Assembly: GCA_027924645.1 (NCBI GenBank)
Contig: BSBN01000860.1
Span: forward strand, 4,216,001-4,280,000
Length of the DNA stretch: 64,000 nt
Direction: 5' to 3'
Source of the DNA: Cunninghamia lanceolata
Taxonomy: Eukaryota; Streptophyta; Pinopsida; Cupressales; Cupressaceae
In this document: piece after piece, positions 46,036 through 56,000 of the stretch
How the letters are laid out: every line of letters begins with the position of its first letter
Numbering within the stretch: the stretch's first letter is position 1
Notes under the pieces: generated by a model
Databases searched by the model: none
Seen by the model: the letters and a program-made list of their open reading frames with translations, nothing else
Told to the model about the DNA's origin: nothing
Program-made: the position numbers and the translations under genes

Positions 46036-47040
46036 CGATGCTCTAATGGAATTGCAAGTACTTCCATGAGATTTGAGTCAGATAAAAATATTGCAAGGAA
46101 AGTATTACAAACTACTGTATCGGTCAAAATGATAGACCTTTTAAAGAGCATTCCACAATTGAGGACTACAAGCACTACCACACTAGATAGTGGCTGAAGA
46201 GATGGAAGAATGGCCCATAGAAAGGCAAAGATTTAATAATAGAGCCTCCATTACATGACAACCAAGTGATAGAGCTTATGCTATTGATGGTCAACGTGGC
46301 AAAGAAACTAGCCGTAATGCATATGGAGATTCTCGGGAAGAATCTAACGAACACAATCATCTATGGAGGATTGAGAGTGAACGTACTCCTTGAAGATACC
46401 TTGAAGAGCCTCGATAAATCTACCATCTAGCCACCAACCTTCCAATTGGTGGGAGCTAATCAACAAGGAATTAAGGTATTAGGGGTTCTAATGGCCCAAA
46501 AGATATTGATAAGAACTCAATCATTTCTCTTGAATTTTGTAGTTATTTCCTTACACAAAAAGGTCTATGATGCATTGTTGGGTTGAGGATGGCTGATAGT
46601 AGCCAAAGCCGACCATAACTGGAAGAGAAACACCATGTCCATTGAAAACAGGGGAAATAAATATGTAATTGATTTGAGGAATTAGGCAATGAGCGGGGAA
46701 GCAACTTCATTGGATTTAGATTTAGGCTCAAGAGAAGCATGGGCAGAGGAAGAAAAGGGCCGTGTGGAGCCGAGTGACAAGGGAATTTTGGATGTGCAAC
46801 CTTACTATGAAGATGAAACAAGTTTCTTTAACAAATTATTCCATTGGCAAATTGAAGATTATCAGTTATTCCAGCCAGAATGTAACATGATACAAATCAT
46901 GGAAATTGGGGAAGATGAGAAAGATAAGGAAAATGTACAAGAGGACTGTTTGACACCAGTAAGTCTTACATTTCCACCAAAATATGGGGAATACAAAGAA
47001 GGGAATGCAAGGCTCACACCTGCCTACAAGTTTGAATAAG
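46036..47040 (+). pseudogene. Element 2 protease and linker
   Basis: The active-site region near 46350 reads TIIYGGLRVNVLLEDT, where element 1 has IIDGGAIVNVLPEDT, so the catalytic aspartate is tyrosine. Further on, LLG stop GWLIVAKADHNWKRN (near 46580) is the protease end. 46689-47039 is an acidic linker with IEDYQLFQPECNMI, shared with element 1. Confidence 0.8.
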
Positions 47041-47140
47041 ATAAGGACATAAAATATGGGGAACCTACAACCATGATAGTAAATTTGGGAGAGGAAGGTA
47101 GTTTAACTTTAGAACTTAGAAGTCATAATGGCTAGGGATA

Positions 47141-48330
47141 ACTGGAATTCTGTGCTGAAAGCCGCAACATTCAAAATTTTCTTAGAGTATAAGGATGTCT
47201 TTGCATGGACATACAAAGACCTAAAAGGAGTGCCACCAAAATTGTTCGTCCATAGAATCCCTTTAGTACCCGGAGCACAATCGGTAAGAAAAAGACCCTA
47301 GGATGAATCAAAACTATGCAACAAAAGTTTAGGAGGAAATAAAGAAAATGTTAGAAGCCGAAATTATCTTCAAAGTGGAAACAAGTGACTAGGTGTCAGC
47401 CATAGTTAATTCATTGAAGAAGGAATCCAAACAAATCAAAATATGTGTAGATTTCTGAAGCCTCAATGCAGTCACTATCAAGGATCCGTTTCCAATCCTA
47501 TTCATAGACTTCATTCTTGAAGTAGGACACAAGATCTACTCCTTCATGGACCGATTCTTTGGGTACAACCAGATAAGCATAGTCGAAGAAGACAAACTTA
47601 AGACCACCTTTGTAGTAGAAGATGGACTATATACCTATAATAGAATGCCATTCGACCTATACAATGCTCCTGCAACATTTCATAGAATAATCCTCCACAT
47701 CTTTGATAAAATGTTTGTAGAAAATTTCAAGACATTTTTGGACAATTGGTCAATCTACAATGACCAAGAAACACACCTAAAGGCCCTAGCAGAGTGTATG
47801 GAACGATGTAGATCAGCACACCCTTAAATCCAAAGAAATGCCACTTTATGGTACCACAAGGTAAAATATATATTGCCTCTAAGGCTGGATTGAAAACACA
47901 ACCTGACAAAATAAGAGTAATTGTAGAAATGGAAGCCCCAAAAGATATCACAAGAGTAAGATTGTTCTTGGGCCATGTGGGCTACTATCGTCAGTTTATC
48001 AAGAACTTTGCTCAATTGTCACATCCATTGGACGTGCTCACAAGGAAAGGGGTGCCATTCACATGGTCGGAGGAGTAGGAACAAGCTTTTAATGAATTAA
48101 AGGTATGACTCATTAGTTCTCCTATTTTAGCATACCCAGATTGGGATAAAGAATTTCATGTACATGTGGATGCATCTCATTTTGCTATTGGAGCTACACT
48201 AGCACAAGTAGGGCCTTAAGGGCTTGATCACCTAGTCTTCTTTGCAAGTCGATCATTATCGAGTGCAAAACGCAACTATAGCACCATAGAGAGAGAAGCG
48301 TTGGGCATGATCTACTTAGTGCAAAGTACA
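47141..48330 (+). pseudogene. Element 2 reverse transcriptase and truncated RNase H
   Basis: It starts with FLEYKDVFAWTYKDLKGVPP. Then, through several frame shifts, come RT blocks MDRFFGYNQISIVEEDKLKT, YTYNRMPFDLYNAPATFHR and the catalytic site FLDNWSIY in place of (Y/F)xDDWxIY. The connection reads RLFLGHVGYYRQFIKNFAQL. RNase H begins with FHVHVDASHFAIGATLAQVG and reaches YSTIEREALGMIYLVQ near 48330, where similarity stops. Integrase is absent. RT is dead because the second catalytic Asp is Asn. Confidence 0.88.
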
Positions 48331-49020
48331 TGTACTGATGAAATGAAAAATGAATGGCAACCAGAGAGGATTGTTCCTTCTTTTGGAGGGAAAGATGGCC
48401 ATATAGCGGATGCATTGTGCACAATGGAATCCATTTTTTGGGAAACATATTTTAGGGTGCATGAGGAGATTCATAAGGGCAAACAAGTGGTAGCTCGGAT
48501 TGATGAGTCCATTCGGGTATCTAGGTAGCTCAGGGAAGGAGGATGAGCAAAACCAGAGATTTCAGCACAGCTAGCCTAGCAAACTTGGTTGGCCGACTTG
48601 GAGAAATCTAAGGTTGAGAAAAAAGAAAAAGAATTGGCTGAAAAACAACAGTCGCTAATTACGAAGGATGACCAGTTGGCGGAGCAACGCAACCAACTCT
48701 CAGTGAAGGACCAGCAATTGGCGGTTATGGAAAAGTTGGTAGAGTTACACATTACTCAAGAGCAGACAAAGAAACAATTCAGTGAGGCCGTTCAGATGGT
48801 CAGGACAAACAAGGAGCATGAGCTCAAAGCTGCCTAGCATTTGAAGCTCCACACTGAAGAAGAGGTTTACAGGCTCTGTAGAGAGATGTCACATCAACAT
48901 ACTTCCTCTCCTTAGGTTTATACCCCTCTAGGGAGCTCTCCACCACCATTGTCGTAGTAATGGGTATTTTTCTTTGGTTTTTGTTGAGTTCTTTAGTCTC
49001 TAGTCATCTAGAAGACGACT
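48331..49020 (+). pseudogene. Element 2 3' coiled-coil frame
   Basis: After the RNase H break, 48331-48528 reads IADALCTMESIFWETYFRVH. 48589-48837 is an 82-codon heptad-rich frame (KKEKELAEKQQSLITKDDQL, LSVKDQQLAVMEKLVELH) predicted by eye to be coiled-coil. It lies between pol remnants and the polypurine tract, so it may be an accessory 3' frame of this lineage or rearranged element sequence. The family is unknown. Confidence 0.5.
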
Positions 49021-49037
49021 ACTTTTGAGGGGGGATG
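49021..49037 (+). other. Polypurine tract of element 2
   Basis: ACTTTTGAGGGGGGATG matches the tract of element 1 (35036-35055), directly before the start of giant LTR copy C at 49038. Confidence 0.7.
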
Positions 49038-49910
49038 TGTTGATGGTTGTTTTTCGACAAGTCAACAATAGAGTGAAATACTGAGTATCTGACTCTCTCT
49101 TGAGCAAAGCCTCTCGGATGCTGAACTAAGTGATCAAACGAGATAACTCCAAGGTTCCTTCTTATAATGTTTAATTTCGGTAAGAGACAGCTCAATGATT
49201 TAAGTATGATTCTGCTGTTAAACACAAAGGGACTTACATAGACTCTTCTCCTTTCATTCGACTTATTCCTCCTTTGATGTGGATGATGTATATACAAGGC
49301 TTCTATGATAAAGAAAATGAAAAAAGGGGGTAAGGGTTTAGAAGGCTAATCTAAGGACAATGAGATAATGAAACATGTAAAGATAGACAAACTCCTCATG
49401 AAACCAGACTTCACTTCGCCATGAGAACCAACAACTACACGAAGCCGGTGCAATCTTCTAAGGAAACTCAAGGATTTTCATGTTGTAAATCTCCATCCAA
49501 ACACCCACAGCTGGCGCAATTTGAACAAGCATTCACAACCGAACTAAAGAAAATGAAGGTTCAGTCTAACTTTGCAAAGTGGGTTGCCGTCGACAACACA
49601 CGAAAAGTATGAACCAGAAGGATTCATCAAATATCTTTACGCATATTCATTACATCAATGCACTTCTACTCTATTTCTAAGCTATTTGAAACATCTCTTA
49701 ATTCCATCAAGATTCAGGAAACCATGTTACTCCACAAGATAATACTTAACACCAAACAAGTAGCTCCAATGTCTTTGCATTAACTTTGAGGAATATTTAC
49801 AACAATTTCAAGTTCTCTCAGAGAATTTTGAGAGTCTCTTCTATTCTACTCTTAAAATCTACTCTCTAATCTATATCTCTAATGATTTACAAATGAGGCA
49901 ACAAGGCCTT

Positions 49911-49917
49911 TATATAG
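49911..49917 (+). promoter_or_regulatory. TATA box of giant LTR copy C
   Basis: AAGGCCTTTATATAGTGC; the core is shared with copy B. It is the probable promoter of the gag-pol element. Confidence 0.65.
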
Positions 49918-51539
49918 TGCTCCAGTATACAATGAATGGCTAAGATTGATTCGATAGCCAAGGGCTCCGATCATGCCACCTCAGAGGTAGTTACAACAAC
50001 TTGCTATTTTTAGCAAAAAAGAAAGAGGCAATGAAGGCACGTTTTCCAATGTGATAAGGTAAGGCGAAAGCATTTAAAATATTCCTCCACATAGGAATCC
50101 CTTTGACTTCTTTCATTAAATGATACATTGCATGCATTAAATAATGTGGCTAATCAAAATTAAATGATGTGTACTCGCCACATAAGTGCCAACTCAGCAT
50201 ACTTTGAAAATTGTATCAACTTGTAATGATGTATTCAATGTGATTGTTTGAACTTGTATATTTAGGAATACATCCTGTGGATCTTTGCCTTGTTCATTCT
50301 TTTTGTTGACTGGATGTATGATAGTTGTCGCCTCACTTGACTAACTTTATGATTCTTCTTCTTGTAGATAGATTGATGTGAATCTTCTTCGATGTATCTT
50401 CATGTAGATTAGAGAGTAGATGATGACACTTGATTTCTTCATGAAGAGTAGGAGACTCTCTTGGACTTGGAAATTTGAAGAGTCTTGAAGTTTGATGGAT
50501 GAATGCTTTTGGAAGTTTCAATGAAGTGTTCCAACTCGATGATGTAGGAGATTTGAGGTATAATCCTTTAGAGTAGTGTTCCCTCCGCAAGGTGAAAGTG
50601 ATTCAAACACTTGCTCTTGATGATCATGATATAGTTAATGAAATGATTCCTTGAAGATGATCTTGAAGCTCGAAGGAACTTGACGTAGGATCTTTCATGA
50701 TGTCATTGATGAAGAGGACTTGAGATATATCTTGCTGTGACGTCTTGGAGCAGCTACCTCTTGAAGTGATGTAGATTTCTTAGAATGATGCTTCCTGGAA
50801 GATGATCTTGAATGAAGTAGAATATACGAAATGCTCCAACTTGATGATAACACTTTCCTTATGGTGGAGCAGCTACTTGATGTCTTCTTTACATGACAAT
50901 TGGTTGACTTTACTCCTAGCATGAAGGTGGTTCCAGCTTCTTCTTCTTTGATGACTCTTTAGCATCATTGACATTCCTGCAAACTTGACGCGAATAAGTA
51001 ATTGCAAACACAATCTTCACTTCAGCCACCTTAGTGGATTAAATTATGAAATATTGCTATCTAGATTCAAGGAATCTATGAAAATCCATGAAAATCCACT
51101 TATCCTTCTTGAATTTTACTAATATTTGAACAATTTTAATGCATTTAATGAAGGAAAAAGAAGAAAATCAGATCAGAAAATATTCAGATCAGACTTACTT
51201 GATAGGCTGTTTTGAATTGGATACCTTGCAATTTGATCCACCACTTGCTTAAATTTGATAAAATCAAATTTGTACTTGTAAAAAAAAACCCTTGTTGCTG
51301 CTCCTTGAGGAAAAATCTGCTTTTGAAGAACAAATCTGCTCTTGAAAATGATAAAAATGAAAAGGAAATGAGGTATATATATACATAATTTACTTTTAAA
51401 CCTTTTCCTTCTCTCTAGGCCGACCTCCTTTATTATTGTGCACAAACATTTAATTTAGATTTGATCTTTATTAAATAAATGCAATTTTCACGTTTTCCAA
51501 GGCAACAATTATTAAATGTTTCTAACTCCCTTTTGATGG

Positions 51540-52090
51540 ACGCATTAGATAAAGGCTTGGTGATCTTCTTGTTGTTGGTTGACGTTTTCTTCTTCTCAAG
51601 CGCATGGGATCAAGAATTTGAATCCTTTTGTCTTATATTTCGCATTAGATCAGCTTAGTGTAAATGTTTTCTTCATTGAAATAGCATTGGATCAGCATGT
51701 TGTTATCTTCTCCTAGTCGCATTAGATTAAAGATAGAGAATCTTCTTGGCAATTCGCATTAGTTAAAGGATAAAAATCCTCTGAAGGAAGTGGCGCATTA
51801 CTTAAAGGGTAGAGAATCCTCTTCTCATTTCGCACTAGATGAAGTTTTTTTTTTTTGTTTGATTCCTCTTTAACCATGTCGCATTGGATGATGTTTTTGG
51901 ATTCCTTAAAGGAATAGCGCATTAGATAGAGGATTGAAATCCTCAAGGCATTTTCGCATTGGACCAAGGTGTAGAAGGGCGCATTGGATCGAGTTTTGAA
52001 ATCCTCTGGCCCAAGTGTCTTCTCTTTCGTGATTTTGCGCCCAGATTTGCGTCATCTAAGTACCTGGTCGCACTAGATCAATGTTTTAAA
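51540..52090 (+). repeat. CGCATTAGATC-motif array in copy C
   Basis: About 13 copies of (G)CGCA(T/C)TAGAT(C/A)AAG and near variants occur at 25-60-bp spacing (for example near 51540, 51640, 51718, 51756, 51829, 51918, 51978 and 52068), often followed by GAATCCTC or AAATCCTC. It occupies the place of the arrays in copies A and B but is unrelated in sequence. Confidence 0.85.
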
Positions 52091-52232
52091 TCCTCTGAAA
52101 TCGTCAAGCATTTTCAGGATCGCGTGAGTAAAGGTATACTTTAAATATTTTTCAATATACCTTTCAGGATGTTTGAGATAGGTCCCGAATCCACCGGATT
52201 TAAGATGCAAAATATAGAATTTGGAGGATTCA

Positions 52233-53049
52233 CCAGATTTCAGACTTAGCCATTTTTCAGGATTTTCAGGATTTCAGGCTCCAGGCTTAGGCTTTTCAGG
52301 GTCTCAAACATTCTTCAGGATTGACTTCAAAACTCAATATCTAGATAGGATTTGATCACAATTCTTCATTATTGCAAGTACATCTACCCTTAATCGTGGA
52401 CCAAAGATCATAGGCAAGGAAATTGTTACCGAGCCGGCAAAGGAAAATGAGTCAGGTCATCATTAAAATCTCATTGAAAACTCATTGAAAACTCACTGAA
52501 AAGCTCAGAGCTCAAAGAAAAGGGGGGTCCCTATTCCTAATGGGGCGATGTGTGATTTGGTCACAACATCTAGCGTCAACCCGAATAAATGTTCCTGAAC
52601 ATTTCAAAGACAAAGACTCAATCCAGACCCAGAAACTTTCAGACACTTCTCTTCTATCTATCAGCTAGCTAGACAACGAAATCGAAAAGGAAAAGAATCA
52701 TAGATTGGATCAAGACACTACATCTCTGATGTGTGATTAAAGATAGATTTTAACAGTTTCTTAAGTGTTCCAAAGATAAACAAATGTCAAGTTTCAACAT
52801 CTCCATGTACACCCACATACCAGATCAAATAAACACGACTTCCTGATCAAAGAATCAAAATCAATTGCCAGCGCGACTATCCATATCTGAGGTTTGAAGT
52901 GCAAGCACTTAGGTTCATTCCCATCCCTTAGAAACCAGGATCGACTAAGTTGACCTGTCTCAAGCTAGGTGAATTCATGAAAGCGGATGGATGGATATAT
53001 ACATGGATGAAGAGGGCAGATGATAATATACGATGACAACTAATCTGGA
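52233..53049 (+). repeat. Left arm of a long inverted repeat (LTR end and leader)
   Basis: The last 336 bp of giant LTR copy C plus the leader up to the gag-pol start match the reverse complement of 61306-62118 with scattered substitutions and a deletion. Conserved marks include GCGCGACTATCCATATCTGA and GTGCAAGCACTTAGG. The leader after the LTR starts TCTAGCGTCAACCC, a poor primer-binding site. Confidence 0.9.
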
Positions 53050-56000
53050 GAAATTCAAGATTCCCATCACTCCTGCAGAACTCTATAAGCAATTCATCGA
53101 AGTCCGAAGACAGGAACACGAGCCTATTGCCGCTTTTAATCACAGGTTCCATAAAGCATATTCAAGATTGCAACCTCCATATGATATCACTCCAGTAATG
53201 GCGATGGAGATTTATTACGCTGCATTGGATCGCCTTACTTCTATGTTCGTGAAGAGAGCAACAACCCCGCCGACCACTCTGACAGGAGCATATGCTGAAG
53301 CCGTTAAGGTGAACACAGATTTGGGTATGAACACGCATGGGCCACTTAATCACATAGGACATGTGGCAATGCCAAATCAAATCCAGGGGATCAATCACGC
53401 ATTGGCTCAACATACACCTGTAATGAATCCAGTTCCTGTTCCCACTCCTGCTAATCAATTAGTCCTACATCCAGGAGTGCCCATTTCACAAGTTGTACCT
53501 GAAAAGCCAGTGTATTTGCAAGGATCTTCATCTTCTGCAAAGGCTCAGGAGGAGAAAGACGAAATGAAAGAGCTGATTGATCAGGTAAAGAAATTGTCTA
53601 CTGAAGTTACACATTTACGAAATCAGAATAACTATTTGCAGAAGAATTTCCAAGGCAATCAGGGAGGATACCAAGGAAACCAAGGCGGCAATCAAGGATA
53701 CAATCAAGGATATAATCAGGGATACAATCAAGGTTTTAGAGGAAATAATCAAGGTTTTCAACGACAGAATAGAACCTGGAACACTGCACCGAACACTGGC
53801 ACGGTCCCTTCACCGCTCGACAATCCACCAGCTTCTGACCCAAAACCTGCAGAGAAAGTATTTTTAGCAGAAGCTGCACTATCTACATGGTGCCGGTTGC
53901 ATAACACCAATCAGCATTCAGAACTTCAATGTCCCGAATTTAAGATAGCAGCCGACATCTTTCAACAAGAGATGCATGGTACACAGGTACCAGCGAATCC
54001 TCCAGTTACCGGATATGAAATTGTGCCCATGCAGAGGTATGATCAAGCTTTGATGATTGAAGATTTTACTTTTCCACCTATGATGGAGTATGATATGACA
54101 GAATATAGCGGAAGATTCCCGCCAGCCTCTGCAAATGAACCAGTTGAGGATACATACTACACTCCGCCATTTGAGGGTGATTTCCAAACCCAAGAAGCAG
54201 ATGAAGTTCAGGCCTTTCAGCAATCTGCCGGCAATGCACCACAAAGAGTTTATCAGCGGAATTACCGGCCACAAGATCCTATTACCACATCAACTCCTCC
54301 TAATAACTTGCACACTCCGCCAAATCCAAATGCAAGTAACAATCCAAGCTATCCAAGGGATGCACCCGAATACAGACAGCGAAATCCAGTTCAGAACGTT
54401 GTCCCAGCACAAGAAGTTCAGCAGCAGAATGTCTCTGCAAGGATCGATCCAGCCAGGAAGGAAGTTCCTAAGGAGGATTTAAAGAGGTTAAGTCAATGTG
54501 TTGTCGAAGAACTCAAGAAGATCAAGATCAACTTACCATTGACAGAATTGATTCGAGTACCTGAAATTAAGGAAGCCTTTCTAAGAGGTGTTGATGATAC
54601 CATCTCAAAGGGTGGAAATCAAAATGTGCAAGTCACCACAGGATCATCCGGTCCATCTACTTCAAATGTACCAAGAGCATATGTAGGTCAAAATGCAAAT
54701 CCAACTCAAATGAGGCCACCTCACCCGCAAGGCCAGACAAATGCTATTTTCATTGCACAGGAGTCATCCAGTATAACAGATAGCAAGTCAGTTACAATAA
54801 AGGAAGAGCCTGCAAAGGATAACAATACGCCGAAAGTTCAAAGTTCACAAGTCAATTCAGATCCAGCAAATGACCGATATAGTGCCCCCAAGAAGAAATC
54901 AGTCGTCTTCTATCAAGGAAAAGATGAACAACCTCCTTTCCTGATATCAGTTAGAATGTTTGGCAAATTGTTACACAATTGTTTAATGGATTCAGGAGCC
55001 TCAAGCAACGTGATGCCTTTGGGTATTTGCAAGAAACTTGGCCTCATCCCAAAGCAGACAAATAAGAAAGTTACTCAATTAGACAAGACCGAAGTTCCAG
55101 TTATTGGAGAGCTACATAATATCCACATGCAGTTAGCAGCTGATCCCAGGATTCAGCATTACATTGATATTTCAGTAGTAGACATACCTGAAGGGTACGG
55201 GATGCTGTTAAGCAGAGATTGGTTGAAGAAGCTCAATGGATACGTCTCCACCGACTTTTCGCACATGTGGCTATCATGGAAAGGATTGCCTAATCAGATC
55301 AGGATAGATAGCACTCCACGTCTCAAATTGATGATTACTGAATATGGTGAAGACAATGAGATCCTTTTTGTACAAACAGACTTAGGTGTTTACAAGCCTA
55401 AGGTCGAAGAGATTCTAATGTTTCATAATTCGACAGAGGTCCTCATAGAAAGTGATCACAGCGCATCATCAGATGAAGAAGGGGAAGGTATGTTTGAAAA
55501 CTTCCGGAATTTTGTGATGAGACATGTGAAGCAAGGAGTAGAATTGGGAAGTCACGCATCCGTTCAAGATCTATTACTACCTAATTGGTGTAGGATACAC
55601 AATGCTTTCCATTCCGAATTCTCCTGCTCTATGTGCGTAGTGGCCTTAGAACAAGTTAGAAAGAGGATTCCAGAGGCCATGGGCTTAGAAATTCCGAGTA
55701 TGATGAAACTAAAAGAACCAGTTCGGGATACGGCCGTTACAGATGAAGCAAGCACTTCGGCATCAGCAACAGAACATACTCAAATTGAACCTACAAAAGC
55801 AAATCAAGGTGTTGATATGTCAAATTCAGGAGATAATCAGGTATGGACTTTAAGATTCGATGGATCAAAATCCAAGCAAGGATCCGGTGCTGGCTTCGAA
55901 TTGATCAGTCCGCTGGGGGAAGCTTATTTATCAGCCTTAAGATTACAGTTCCCATGCACAAATAATGTTACCGAGTATGAAGCTCTCGTACACGGATTGC

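Larger units (their letters stand above)
39166..49037 (+). mobile_element. Element 2: Ty3/gypsy element related to element 1, with dead RT and no integrase
   Basis: A 5' LTR (39166-39521) and tRNA-Asp-like primer site TGGTGCTGTTGCC are followed by gag, zinc-knuckle region, protease, RT, part of RNase H and a coiled-coil tail, up to a polypurine tract GAGGGGGGATG ending at 49037. A giant solo LTR (40802-44981) is nested in gag. The 3' LTR should follow 49037 but the third giant LTR starts there; a forward LTR fragment at 62119-62432 may be the displaced remainder. The target duplicate would be ATATC (39161-39165). Confidence 0.88.
49038..52568 (+). repeat. Giant LTR copy C (3531 bp), 5' LTR of the gag-pol element
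   Basis: It starts TGTTGATGGTTG and ends TTGGTCACAACA. It shares the first 1.3 kb with copies A and B (for example ACACCCACAGCTGG.GCAA near 49502 and GCAATGAAGGCACGTTTTCC near 50028) and the TATA box at 49911-49917. Its 3' third (about 51540-52090) has about 13 CGCATTAGATC-type motifs. The left flank is GGATG; the matching right flank was not found because the 3' LTR is missing. Confidence 0.9.
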
